A stretch of 64,000 bases of DNA, taken from positions 62,001 to 126,000 of the forward strand of contig JAHHRV010000004.1 in assembly GCA_020025595.1 (NCBI GenBank), written 5' to 3'. Made by a program: the position numbers and the translations under genes. Origin of the DNA: Oscillospiraceae bacterium (GTDB taxonomy: Bacteria; Bacillota; Clostridia; Oscillospirales; Oscillospiraceae). Under the pieces are notes generated by a model, which was given only the letters and a program-made list of their open reading frames with translations, did no database searches and had not been told where the DNA came from. Shown here piece after piece: positions 53,080 to 61,467 of this stretch (within the stretch, counting starts at the first letter, position 1; every line of letters begins with the position of its first letter).

Positions 53080-53108
53080 ACTATACACCGACACCCTGTC
53101 TTTGTCAA
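53080..53108 (-). promoter_or_regulatory. SigA-type promoter of the beta-helix/glmM operon
   Basis: TTGACA, 17-bp spacer, TATAGT on the minus strand. It decides the TTG start of the downstream gene. Confidence 0.85.
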
Positions 53109-53181
53109 CCATTTTGGATTATAATTGTATATAAATCAACTATATCATATGCACGACCGGTGACATTTCCCCAAAATGAAC

Positions 53182-53213
53182 AAAAAAAACACCGTCCCGG
53201 AACCGGGACGGTG
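53182..53213 (-). terminator. Terminator of the rpmH-jag operon
   Basis: CACCGTCCCGG/CCGGGACGGTG, an 11-bp stem followed on the minus strand by T8. Confidence 0.92.
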
Positions 53214-53224
53214 CTATTGGTTAC

Positions 53225-54094
53225 TCAGCGCACATACTCAATGACCACGCGGCGGTTGGGTTCGCTGCCGGTGGAATGGGTGGTGATGTTTTCCATATCC
53301 TGCAGAGAGGCATGGATCACATGACGCTCATAGGCGTTCATGGGCTCCAGAGTGGTGCGGCGGCGGTTCTTCAGAACCTGCTGTGCCTTCTTGCGGGCAT
53401 AGCGGCTCAGGGACTCTTCCCGCTTCAGGCGGTAGTCCTCTGCATCCACATTGATGCGGACATGGCCGTCGATGTTGCGGTTGACGGAGTAGTTGGCCAG
53501 ATGCTGGATGGCATCCAGAGTCTCACCACGGCGGCCGATCAGATAGCCCAGATCCTCGCCGGTCAGGTCAACACGGTAGTTGCCTTCGCCCTCTTCCCAT
53601 GCGTGGGGAACAGCCTGAGAACCCATGTTCTCCAGCAGGCCCTTCAGGAAGATCTCGATCTTCTCTTCGTTGCTGCCTGCAGCGGCGGGAGCGTAAGTAC
53701 GCTGAACCTTGGGTTCAGCCTTCTTTTCTGCCTTGGGAGCCTCAGCCTTGGGCTCGGGCTTCTTCTCAACCTTGGGAGCCTCGACCTTGGGCTCGGGCTT
53801 CTTTTCAACCTTAGGAGCCTCAACCTTGGGCTCAGGCTTCTTTTCAACCTTGGGCTGCTTGGGCTTGGAACGAGAAGCAGAAGACAGTGCAACTCTGGGT
53901 GCTGCGGGCTTCTCATCGGGAGCTTCGTAGGTCACCTGAACCTTGGCATCGGTTCTGCCGATACCCAGAAAACCGGATTTCGCCTGCTCCAGCACGGTGA
54001 CGCTTACGCTGTCACGGTCCATGCCCAGCTTCTGCAGGGCGGATTCAATGGCGATATCGATGGTTCTACCAGTGGTAATGATACTCTTTTCCAT
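53225..54094 (-). CDS. jag: RNA-binding protein Jag/KhpB
   Basis: 289 aa. Jag-N domain (MEKSIITTGRTIDIAIESAL..., SGFLGIG), a long linker of repeated KVEKKPEPKVEAP units (about residues 75-125), a KH domain with GYLIGRRGETLDAIQHLA, and a C-terminal R3H domain (NAYERHVIHASLQD). It binds RNA and affects cell elongation and division in Gram-positive bacteria. It lies 3 bp after yidC in the usual rpmH-rnpA-yidD-yidC-jag block. Confidence 0.95.
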   Translation of the reverse strand: MEKSIITTGRTIDIAIESALQKLGMDRDSVSVTVLEQAKSGFLGIGRTDAKVQVTYEAPDEKPAAPRVALSSASRSKPKQPKVEKKPEPKVEAPKVEKKPEPKVEAPKVEKKPEPKAEAPKAEKKAEPKVQRTYAPAAAGSNEEKIEIFLKGLLENMGSQAVPHAWEEGEGNYRVDLTGEDLGYLIGRRGETLDAIQHLANYSVNRNIDGHVRINVDAEDYRLKREESLSRYARKKAQQVLKNRRRTTLEPMNAYERHVIHASLQDMENITTHSTGSEPNRRVVIEYVR

Positions 54095-54097
54095 GGT

Positions 54098-55339
54098 TTA
54101 TTCCTCCACATTGCCGTTATAACGATTGGGGTCATAGGCACGACCCTTGCAGTAGGGACGCTCGACAATTCCGGACATCACTTCGATGACATCCTCGTCT
54201 TCCACGAGCTCGCCCTTCTTAGCTGCATATTCCTTGGCAGCGGCTGCCTTAGCTGCTGCTGCCTTGGCCTGCTGCTCTTTCTGCAGCTTCTTCTTGCTGG
54301 TGTTGGTGGTGATGCCGTCGGGGTTTGCGGCACGGCGCTCAGCGCGGATGCGCTCCTTTTCAGCCTCGATGCGGTCCTGCTCCATTGCTTTCTGCAGGCG
54401 GATTGCATCCTCTGCATCATAGATGGTGCGGTACTTCTTGGTCAGAATCACATCCTGTGCGGTACGAACAACACCGCCGACCAGCCAGTACAGGCTCAAT
54501 GCGGTAGGCACGGTAAAGCCGATCCACAAGCTCATCAGGGGCATCATGAACATCATCGTCTTGTTGGTCTGGGCCATCTGGGAGTTATTGGCGGTTTCAT
54601 CGTCCTGAACACCCTTTTCGTTGGTAACAACGGAGTTGTTCATCTTGGTGGAGATGTACATGGTCAGGACCTGGCTGCCAGCAGACAGAACAGGGATCAG
54701 GAATGCACCGAAGTGTGCCCAGTTGTATGCGCTCCAGCCAAAGATGTTGAACTGGGGAACAATGCCCATATCAATGCCCAGGAAGGCAAAGTTGACACCG
54801 GCCATGGTGCTCTCGTTCAGAGCCAGACCGGCAGCCTTCAGCTGTTCCAGGAACTCAGGAATGTGCTGAGCGGCGATCATTTCGTGGTAATAGGGGTTGC
54901 CGGTGAACAGCTCAGGGGCAGCTTCCTTCATGGTAGCAATGATCTGCTGAGAAACCTCGACGGACTCGTGCAGCATATAGGTGATAGGCTGACGAACAAC
55001 GGCGTACAGAGGGATCAGGATCAGCAGGGGAATGAAGCCCCACAGGCAGCCGCCGGTCATGCTGACGCCTTCTTCTTTGTAAAGGGCCTGCATTGCCTGG
55101 CTCTGCTTGACCTGGTCATCTGCATAGCGTCTCTGGATGTCCTGCAGTCTGGGCTGCAGACGGGACATCTTCATCATGCTCTTTTTGCTCTTGGCGGTAA
55201 TGGGGGTCAGGATCACCTGAACCAGAATAGCGAACAGGATCAGAGCCAGACCATAGCTATGGGTCAGGTTGTACATCCACTCCATCATGTAGCCAAAGGG
55301 GATGGTGATCAAGTCTGATAACTTAAATGCTAAAAACAT
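54098..55339 (-). CDS. yidC: Membrane protein insertase YidC
   Basis: 413 aa. Five membrane helices typical of Gram-positive YidC/SpoIIIJ. The first (LALILFAILVQVILTPIT) precedes the cytoplasmic KSKKSMMKMSRLQPRLQDIQ hairpin, and MTGGCLWGFIPLLILIPLYAVVRQPI follows. The large extracellular stretch and the C-terminal Lys/Ala-rich tail (about 330-390) are longer than in Bacillus. No lipobox. It inserts membrane proteins alone or with Sec. Confidence 0.94.
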   Translation of the reverse strand: MFLAFKLSDLITIPFGYMMEWMYNLTHSYGLALILFAILVQVILTPITAKSKKSMMKMSRLQPRLQDIQRRYADDQVKQSQAMQALYKEEGVSMTGGCLWGFIPLLILIPLYAVVRQPITYMLHESVEVSQQIIATMKEAAPELFTGNPYYHEMIAAQHIPEFLEQLKAAGLALNESTMAGVNFAFLGIDMGIVPQFNIFGWSAYNWAHFGAFLIPVLSAGSQVLTMYISTKMNNSVVTNEKGVQDDETANNSQMAQTNKTMMFMMPLMSLWIGFTVPTALSLYWLVGGVVRTAQDVILTKKYRTIYDAEDAIRLQKAMEQDRIEAEKERIRAERRAANPDGITTNTSKKKLQKEQQAKAAAAKAAAAKEYAAKKGELVEDEDVIEVMSGIVERPYCKGRAYDPNRYNGNVEE

Positions 55340-55366
55340 GTAGCTTTCCTCCTCATGGTGTAGCAG

Positions 55367-55579
55367 CTAGGGGACAGGGTCGTAATAGTCCCCCTTGTAA
55401 AACGGTTGGCACCGAAGCAGCCGCTTCAGCGTCAGCCACCCGCCCTTCCAGGCGCCGTATTTTTCGATGGCCTCCATGGCATAAGCCGAACAGGTAGGCG
55501 TAAAACGGCAGGTAGGCGGGGTATACGGAGATATGCACGTCCGGTAAAAGCGGATCAAAGCCAGCATGACGCGTTTCAT
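55367..55579 (-). CDS. yidD: Membrane protein insertion efficiency factor YidD
   Basis: 70 aa from ATG 55579, overlapping the rnpA stop (ATGA). RFYRTCISPYTPPTCRFTPTCSAYAMEAIEKYGAWKG, with three conserved Cys, is the DUF37 signature. It is a small membrane-associated helper in YidC-dependent insertion. Confidence 0.95.
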   Translation of the reverse strand: MKRVMLALIRFYRTCISPYTPPTCRFTPTCSAYAMEAIEKYGAWKGGWLTLKRLLRCQPFYKGDYYDPVP

Positions 55580-55920
55580 TCGGCTTCCTCCCGCAGTACG
55601 CCGGATTTCTTTGCCAGAGACAGATATGCTCTGGTCAGGTCGGAAAAGCTTGCATCCACGGCACGGCCGCGGGCCACCACAACGATGTCCCACCCGGGCA
55701 GGAAACGGCTCTCACTGAGTCGGTAGACCTCCCGCAAACGGCGACGGACCCGATTCCGAACAACGGCTTTTCCCAGTTTTTTACTGACAGTCACACCAAT
55801 CCGATTCACACCCAGCCGGTTGGGTCGGGCATACATCACCAGAAGGTGATTGGCATTGCCCTGCGTCCGGTAGAGTCTGCGAAAGATGTGATTCAGTTTT
55901 AGGGATTTAGAATATTGCAT
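55576..55920 (-). CDS. rnpA: Ribonuclease P protein component
   Basis: 114 aa from ATG 55920 (GGGAGGG 7 bases upstream). The RNR motif is in KLGKAVVRNRVRRRLREVYR, and it ends in the usual basic helix and beta-sheet core. It binds the RNase P RNA and helps remove tRNA 5' leaders. Confidence 0.95.
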   Translation of the reverse strand: MQYSKSLKLNHIFRRLYRTQGNANHLLVMYARPNRLGVNRIGVTVSKKLGKAVVRNRVRRRLREVYRLSESRFLPGWDIVVVARGRAVDASFSDLTRAYLSLAKKSGVLREEAE

Positions 55921-55963
55921 CAAATTCCCTCCCTAACAGAATTTTTCCCCAAATAAACAGGGA

Positions 55964-55992
55964 GCGGGGCGAATGGTGTTCATTCGCCCCGC
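55964..55992 (-). other. Perfect 12-bp hairpin between rpmH and rnpA
   Basis: GCGGGGCGAATG/CATTCGCCCCGC with a 5-nt loop. There is no U-tract, so it is more likely a processing or stability element that separates the abundant rpmH message from rnpA. Confidence 0.55.
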
Positions 55993-56055
55993 ACTTGCTC
56001 CTGAAAAGCGTAAAGCGGCATCTATGGTCAGCCGACGAAACGCTCACACCCTAAA

Positions 56056-56190
56056 TCAGGCAGACAGGACCTTACGGCCCTTTGCACGACGGCGGGCCAG
56101 AACCTTACGGCCGTTGGAAGTAGCCATTCTCTGACGGAAACCGTGAACCTTGGAACGGTGACGGCGGCTGGGCTGGTAGGTACGCTTCAT
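56056..56190 (-). CDS. rpmH: 50S ribosomal protein L34
   Basis: 44 aa, too short for most ORF finders: MKRTYQPSRRHRSKVHGF, then QRMATSNGRKVLARRRAKG and a short end. It is complete, with AGGAGG 9 bases before the ATG. It heads the rpmH-rnpA-yidD-yidC-jag operon. In most bacteria dnaA lies upstream, but here rqcH does. Confidence 0.98.
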   Translation of the reverse strand: MKRTYQPSRRHRSKVHGFRQRMATSNGRKVLARRRAKGRKVLSA

Positions 56191-56286
56191 TCGGATACAC
56201 CTCCTACATTAAATTACAATGCTCATCAGCCAGGTATCAGCTGCAGCAAATCAATGTGATACACGACTCCATGGTCGTGCTAGGGT

Positions 56287-56315
56287 ATTATAACCGAAAA
56301 GAAACTTCAGGTCAA
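56287..56315 (-). promoter_or_regulatory. SigA-type promoter of the rpmH operon
   Basis: TTGACC, 17-bp spacer, TATAAT on the minus strand. A small hairpin CACGAC/GTCGTG lies at about 56262-56279 in the ~90-nt leader. Confidence 0.88.
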
Positions 56316-56332
56316 CAATTTTTTTCGGTTTA

Positions 56333-58063
56333 TCAGGGTTTTTCATCAATGCTCGGCTTGGGGTTCACATATACCGTGCGGTAAGTATAATAGACCACCA
56401 TGCCGGGTTTTGCACCGTTGGGTTTTTTCACCTGTTTGACGGGGGTCACATCCACCGCCACATTCTGGCCCTGGGCAGCTTCGGAGTGATATGCTGCCAG
56501 CTGTGCCGCCTGGGTGATGGTGTCGTCGGGGACTTCCCGGCCGTTGGCGGCAATAATGACATGGCTGCCGTGGACCTTCTGGGCGTGGAGCCAGATATCG
56601 TCCTTTCGGGCCAGCTTGAAGGTCAATTCGTCATTCTGGCGGTTATTCCGGCCCACATAGATGCCGATTCCGTCGGTGGATTCAAAGCGAATGGGCTGGA
56701 GCTTGCTCTGCTTGATGCGCTTTTTGCCGTTGTCTTTGCGCAGATAGCCGCCGGCCTGAAGCTCCTGACGGATCTCCTCCAGGGCCTGTTCGCTGTCGGC
56801 ACGGCTCAGCTCCTCCAGCACGCTTTCCAGATATGCAAGCTCGCCTGCGCCAATCTCCAGCTGATGCTTCAGCTCCCGCTCAGCATTCTTCATGCGGGTG
56901 TAGTCTTTGTAGAATTTCGCCGCATTCTGCTGAGGGGACAGGACTTCGGACAAAGGAATATCGATGATTTTCATGTCTTCATCGTAAAAATCCTCCGCCT
57001 GCAGCACCTTTTGACCTCTTTTAATGGAGTGAATGTTGGCAGTGACGATGTCGCCCAGCTGGCGCAGCCGCTCCCGGTCATAGGTAGCTGCCAGCTCCTT
57101 TTCCTGAATCGCCATCTTCCGCCTCAGCCGCTGGCACAGGTTCGACACGGTCTTGCGCACGGTCTGACTCTTCTGGCGCATGGCATCGTTGCGATCCCGG
57201 ACAATATAGAAGCTGTCAAGCAGCGCCGTGAAGCTCTCGGCTTCGTGGCAGTCGCCGTATTCCACAATGGGGCAAAAAGCAAACTGCTTGGGAGTGCCGT
57301 CGGCCTGAGCGTAGAAATAGGGCTTCGGGTGATTCAGATGCTCCCCGAAAAACAGTGCCAGTTTCTCCGAAACTGCTTGAATATCCATATTTTCCAGTCT
57401 TGCATCCAGATCTCCGGCTGTAAAAATGGCTGCTTCCCGGCAAACAAGAGGGGACAGGCCGCCCAGCGTGTCCATCAGCCGGTCGCTGAGCTTGTCCGCT
57501 CCGGGCCAGGAAAGCAGGGTCTTGAATCCGTCTGCATCCAGTTCCTTGGGGTTCAGCTTTTCGATGGGGTCCGGGTTCTGGTAGTACAGTCCCGGCAGAG
57601 CCTGACGCTTGCTGGATTCATCCAGGCCGACTCTGCGCAGGCAGTCGATAATGCGCCCGTCCGGGCCAAGCAGATAGATGTTGCAGGTTCTGCCCATCAG
57701 CTCCGCCACCAGCCGTTTCTGGACGGGGTAGCCCATTTCATCGGTGCAGTCAAAGCTGAACACCGCGCAGCGCTCCATGGGCGGCTGCTCTACGCCTGCC
57801 AGACGGGCGCCGGACAGGTGCTTGCGCAGCAGCATACAGAACATGGGGGGCTGATCCGGGTTTTCCGGGTTGGCTGTGGTCAGATGAAGGCGGGGAGCCG
57901 CCGGATTGGCTGCAAGCAGCAGCTTCTGCCGTCCGCCGTCGCAGCGCAGAAGCAAAATAATGGTATCACGGCTGGGCTGATGAATCTTTTCCACCCGGGC
58001 ACCGATGGCCTGAGTGCGAATCTCATCCAGCACTGCCGACAGGAAAAATGCATCAAACGCCAT
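56333..58063 (-). CDS. rqcH: Rqc2/NFACT family ribosome quality-control protein
   Basis: 576 aa. NFACT-N domain at the start (MAFDAFFLSAVLDEIRTQAIGARVEKIHQPSRDTIIL), a coiled-coil middle (about 285-430), and an NFACT-R domain (DDIWLHAQKVHGSHVII). RqcH binds stalled 50S subunits and adds C-terminal alanine tails. Older names are FbpA/fibronectin-binding. Last gene of the Gx-transporter-mrnC-rqcH operon. Confidence 0.94.
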   Translation of the reverse strand: MAFDAFFLSAVLDEIRTQAIGARVEKIHQPSRDTIILLLRCDGGRQKLLLAANPAAPRLHLTTANPENPDQPPMFCMLLRKHLSGARLAGVEQPPMERCAVFSFDCTDEMGYPVQKRLVAELMGRTCNIYLLGPDGRIIDCLRRVGLDESSKRQALPGLYYQNPDPIEKLNPKELDADGFKTLLSWPGADKLSDRLMDTLGGLSPLVCREAAIFTAGDLDARLENMDIQAVSEKLALFFGEHLNHPKPYFYAQADGTPKQFAFCPIVEYGDCHEAESFTALLDSFYIVRDRNDAMRQKSQTVRKTVSNLCQRLRRKMAIQEKELAATYDRERLRQLGDIVTANIHSIKRGQKVLQAEDFYDEDMKIIDIPLSEVLSPQQNAAKFYKDYTRMKNAERELKHQLEIGAGELAYLESVLEELSRADSEQALEEIRQELQAGGYLRKDNGKKRIKQSKLQPIRFESTDGIGIYVGRNNRQNDELTFKLARKDDIWLHAQKVHGSHVIIAANGREVPDDTITQAAQLAAYHSEAAQGQNVAVDVTPVKQVKKPNGAKPGMVVYYTYRTVYVNPKPSIDEKP

Positions 58064-58466
58064 AAAGTTCCTCCATAACCGTCACAAAGATCTCGTTGAT
58101 CCGTTCGGTCTTGCCTGCAAGGTACAGTCCGCCGAACATAGCTTCCACACCCGTTGCCTTGGCATATTCTGCCGGGGTGCAGGATTTGGGCACTGCATGA
58201 ACATGGCTGTTTTTGCCACGGCGGTACAGGGCCAGCTCCTCATCGTTCAGCAGAGGGCGCATGGTGTCGGCAAATTTTGCCTGAGCGGTAGCCTTGACCA
58301 GCTTGATGGTCTCTGAGTGGAGCCGTCCCACCGTCAGTCCGCCGTGACCGCACAGCCAGGAGCGGCACAGCAATTCAAACACGCCGTCACCGATGTGGGC
58401 CAGGCCCAGATTGGAGATGGCATCGATCTGCTTTTTTTCCATATGCATCTGGAAGTAATTTTCCAT
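58053..58466 (-). CDS. mrnC: Mini-ribonuclease III
   Basis: 137 aa from ATG 58466, overlapping the upstream stop (TAATG). RNase III catalytic domain only: NLGLAHIGDGVFELLCR carries the conserved Asp, and GVEAMFGGLYLAG the second acidic site, with no dsRNA-binding domain. In Bacillus it matures 23S rRNA. It overlaps the rqcH start by 11 bp. Confidence 0.93.
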   Translation of the reverse strand: MENYFQMHMEKKQIDAISNLGLAHIGDGVFELLCRSWLCGHGGLTVGRLHSETIKLVKATAQAKFADTMRPLLNDEELALYRRGKNSHVHAVPKSCTPAEYAKATGVEAMFGGLYLAGKTERINEIFVTVMEELYGV

Positions 58467-58990
58467 TAGAATTTCAACCTTTCCGTCAGGAATTGTGCAC
58501 ACAGGCCGGTAAATGCGCCTGTGAAAATACCAATTAAAATCATCACCGGGAGATATACCAGCAGTCCCGGAGTCAGTGTGACACCGATGGCGACCGCCAT
58601 CTGTCCGATGGAGTGGGCGATAGCACCCAGAACGCCTGCGATCCAGATCTGCTTTCTCGTCAGGAATTTCCGGGACACGATGGTCACCAGAATCGCCAGA
58701 GCGCCGCCGGCACCGGAATAGAGGATGGTGCTCATCTGTCCGGAGAACACCGCACCCAGAAACACTCTGCAAAACAGGATCGCCGCCGCCTTTTTCGGCC
58801 CCAGCACAAACACTGCATACACAGTGACAATATTGCTCAGACCCAGCTTGATTCCGGGAATGGGAACCAGCCCCGGCAGGTGCAGCTCTACCATAAATAT
58901 GGTCAGGGCAATGGCCGTAAGCAGCGCCATACGGGTCAGATCTCTGGTTTTTATGGGTGTTCCTGCGTTATTTTCCCTTCGATGGCCCAT
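58466..58990 (-). CDS. Gx transporter family/heptaprenyl diphosphate synthase component I-like membrane protein
   Basis: 174 aa from ATG 58990 (GGGGAGGA upstream; a longer start would fall inside the promoter). Five to six membrane helices. GLVPIPGIKLGLSNIVTVYAVFVLGP and LYSGAGGALAILV are hallmarks of the Gx_transp family, related to ECF-type substrate-binding S components. The transported compound is unknown. Confidence 0.82.
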   Translation of the reverse strand: MGHRRENNAGTPIKTRDLTRMALLTAIALTIFMVELHLPGLVPIPGIKLGLSNIVTVYAVFVLGPKKAAAILFCRVFLGAVFSGQMSTILYSGAGGALAILVTIVSRKFLTRKQIWIAGVLGAIAHSIGQMAVAIGVTLTPGLLVYLPVMILIGIFTGAFTGLCAQFLTERLKF

Positions 58991-59022
58991 TGACCATTCC
59001 TCCCCATGATAAAAGTATGAGT

Positions 59023-59051
59023 ATTGTAGCACAGCCATTGAAAAATTGCAA
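59023..59051 (-). promoter_or_regulatory. SigA-type promoter of the Gx-mrnC-rqcH operon
   Basis: TTGCAA, 17-bp spacer, TACAAT on the minus strand, 33 bp before the start codon. Confidence 0.75.
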
Positions 59052-59102
59052 TTTTCACAGGATTCTTTCCGTTAAATAATTATAAATTTATAAGCATTCA
59101 GC

Positions 59103-59131
59103 TTTACAGGGTCTGTATTATACGCTAAAAT
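59103..59131 (+). promoter_or_regulatory. SigA-type promoter of the LCP-gluQ-thioesterase operon
   Basis: TTTACA, 17-bp spacer, TAAAAT, 25 bp before the LCP start. The divergent promoter is about 50 bp away. Confidence 0.75.
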
Positions 59132-59155
59132 ATAAACTCAAAGGAGTGTTTGCAT

Positions 59156-60526
59156 ATGAGAAATCCTTATCAGAATGAGAATGATGATTTAGATGATCTG
59201 CTGCGGCAGGTAGATGATCTTCTGGTGTCATCTGACGACGATGACCAATACAGCGAACAATATAACGGACAATACGCCGGCATGGATGAAGATACCTTTG
59301 ATTCAGACGATTTTGACGATCTGGATGATGACGACGAGCCCATGCTTTATCAGAATTATTCCAACAACTACGGTGCCGATGTGCAGAATTTCGCCAACGG
59401 CTACGGCGGACGGCAGGTACAGCACAGCGCCCCCGCTGCCCCGTCGCCCAGCATTCCGGCATACAATGCCGATTTTAAGCAGCAGCCCCGGCGGGATAAC
59501 GCTGCCCCCCGGCAGAACACCATGGGTCAGAAAGCTGCCCGCAGGCAGCAGGCATCCTATTACGAAGACGACCCTATTCCGCCTGAGTATGCGCCGAAGC
59601 CCCAAAAGGCCAAAAAGGCCCAAAAACGGCGCAAGAAAAGAGGCCGCGGCTGCACCACAGGACTGTTCAGACTGCTCATTATTATTGTCGCCGTTGTTGG
59701 ACTGTTCCATCTGCTGGTTCATCCGCCGAAGGCTGACAGCTCTCTGGGCAGCCGCAAGCGGGACACCGCTGCCGTGCTGCTGTGCGGCGTGGACGAGGGC
59801 GGAACCCGTACCGACACCATGATGCTGATGTACATGAGCGGCTCTGAGCACAAGGTCGGCCTGCTGAGTATCCCCAGAGATACCTATTTTGTCACTTCCG
59901 GCGGATATGATGCCAAGCTGAATTCCGCCTACGGCCTGAACAACTGCGACAAAGAGGGCATGGAAGGTCTGTTTGATCACATCGAAGACATGATCGGCTA
60001 CCGCCCCGACGGCTACATTCTGGTGGATTTCAATCTGGTTCCCAAAATCGGCGATCTGATGGGCGGACTGGATGTCAACATTCCGACTACAATCGACGAG
60101 GCCGGCGTATATCTGGAAGAAGGTTTGCAGCACATCAACGGCAGCGAGCTTTTGACCCTGCTTCGCCACCGCAGCAGCTATTTCAATGCCGATCTGGGCA
60201 GAGTCGAAGTCCAGCGTGAGGTCATCAAGGCCTGTATGGATCAGTGGGTCAGCTTCGGCCACATATCCGAGGCATTTTCCGCACTGAATCTGGTGGAGAA
60301 CAACTCTCTGTCCTCTCTGAGCGTGCCCAACTATCTGTGGATGGCAAAAACCGTTCTGCTGAACCTGAAAAACTTCTCTACCGATACTTTGCCGGGTTAT
60401 CCCACCATGATCGACGGAGTTTCCTACTACATTCTGGATCCGAACGAGGTCGCCCAGATGATCAACGAATCCTACAACCCCTATCGGACGGAGATTTCCG
60501 TCGATAGCCTGCGTATTGACGGGTGA
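59156..60526 (+). CDS. LytR-CpsA-Psr (LCP) family cell-wall polymer ligase
   Basis: 456 aa; ATG 59156 has AGGAG 9 bases upstream. A long hydrophilic cytoplasmic N-terminus (very acidic, Asp-rich at 5-65, then Gln/Pro-rich and basic) precedes one membrane helix (about 172-192). The extracellular LCP domain has GTRTDTMMLMYM, LLSIPRDTYF, ALNSAYG-like YGLNN, and LLRHRSSYFNADLGRVEVQREVI with the conserved Arg residues. LCP enzymes move polymers such as teichoic acids from lipid carriers to peptidoglycan. First gene of the operon. Confidence 0.93.
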   Translation: MRNPYQNENDDLDDLLRQVDDLLVSSDDDDQYSEQYNGQYAGMDEDTFDSDDFDDLDDDDEPMLYQNYSNNYGADVQNFANGYGGRQVQHSAPAAPSPSIPAYNADFKQQPRRDNAAPRQNTMGQKAARRQQASYYEDDPIPPEYAPKPQKAKKAQKRRKKRGRGCTTGLFRLLIIIVAVVGLFHLLVHPPKADSSLGSRKRDTAAVLLCGVDEGGTRTDTMMLMYMSGSEHKVGLLSIPRDTYFVTSGGYDAKLNSAYGLNNCDKEGMEGLFDHIEDMIGYRPDGYILVDFNLVPKIGDLMGGLDVNIPTTIDEAGVYLEEGLQHINGSELLTLLRHRSSYFNADLGRVEVQREVIKACMDQWVSFGHISEAFSALNLVENNSLSSLSVPNYLWMAKTVLLNLKNFSTDTLPGYPTMIDGVSYYILDPNEVAQMINESYNPYRTEISVDSLRIDG

Positions 60527-60530
60527 TGCC

Positions 60531-61448
60531 ATGCAAGCAGTAGGAAGATTTGCCCCCACTCCCTCCGGGAGAATGCATCTTGGCAATGTATTTGCAGCTC
60601 TGATGAGCTATCTGTCTGTAAAAAGCAAACAGGGTGTCTGGGTCCTGCGAATGGAGGATCTGGACACCCTTCGCACAAAAGAGGAATATGCATCCCTTTT
60701 GCGCGAGGATCTTCTGTGGCTGGGCCTGCAGTGGGACGAGGAAACCCAGCCCCAGAGCCGGCGCAGCCCGGTTTACGACCGCTATTTTGAAAAACTGCAG
60801 GATCTGCACCTGCTCTATCCCTGCTACTGCACCCGCAGTCAGCTGCACAATGTGAATGCCCCCCATCTGTCAGACGGCACCTATGTCTACGCCGGAACCT
60901 GCCGAAATCTGACCGAGCAGGAGCGTGCCCGGCAGACCCGGCTGCCATCGTACCGGGTGATGGTCCCCGACCGGGAATATTCCTTCACGGATTTGGTGCA
61001 AGGCCCCTACCGGGAGAATCTGTCCACTGACTGCGGCGATTTTGTCGTGCGCAGAGCCGACGGGGTGTATGTGTATCAGCTGGCAGTCACCGTAGACGAC
61101 GGAGAGTCCGGCGTCAACGAGGTAGTCCGGGGTATGGATCTGCTCAGCTCCTGCCCAAGACAGATGTATCTGCAGGAGCTTTTTGGCTTCCAGACACCTC
61201 AGTACGCCCACATCCCCATGCTGATGGCTCCGGACGGACGCCGCCTGAGCAAGCGAGACCGTGATCTGGACATGGGCGCCCTGCGCACCCACCTGAAGCC
61301 GGAGCAGCTCATCGGCATCCTTGCCCACGCCGCCGGCCTGACGCAGACCTCTGAGCCCATCAGCGCAGCAGAGCTTTCCACAGTTTTCGACTGGAAAAAT
61401 CTGAAAAAAACGGACATTGTCCTGCAAAATATTGCAGATATTTTTTAA
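60531..61448 (+). CDS. gluQ: Glutamyl-Q tRNA(Asp) synthetase
   Basis: 305 aa. A GluRS-like catalytic core without an anticodon-binding domain, as in YadB/GluQRS. RFAPTPSGRMHLGN holds the HIGH-like motif, RRLSKRD the KMSKS-like one, and CYCTRSQ...YAGTC the zinc site. It attaches glutamate to queuosine in the anticodon loop of tRNA-Asp. The start at 60531 is just after the LCP stop, so the genes are coupled. The family is better known from Proteobacteria. Confidence 0.9.
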   Translation: MQAVGRFAPTPSGRMHLGNVFAALMSYLSVKSKQGVWVLRMEDLDTLRTKEEYASLLREDLLWLGLQWDEETQPQSRRSPVYDRYFEKLQDLHLLYPCYCTRSQLHNVNAPHLSDGTYVYAGTCRNLTEQERARQTRLPSYRVMVPDREYSFTDLVQGPYRENLSTDCGDFVVRRADGVYVYQLAVTVDDGESGVNEVVRGMDLLSSCPRQMYLQELFGFQTPQYAHIPMLMAPDGRRLSKRDRDLDMGALRTHLKPEQLIGILAHAAGLTQTSEPISAAELSTVFDWKNLKKTDIVLQNIADIF

Positions 61449-61467
61449 CGCAAAGAAGGCATATGTT

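Noticed and set aside
53025..53108. ATG 53108 as the start of the beta-helix protein
   Set aside because: It lies inside the -35 of a consensus promoter, so it would not be transcribed.
53690..53870. Possible CRISPR-like repeats
   Set aside because: The repeats are in frame inside jag and encode a charged linker; there are no unique spacers and no cas genes.
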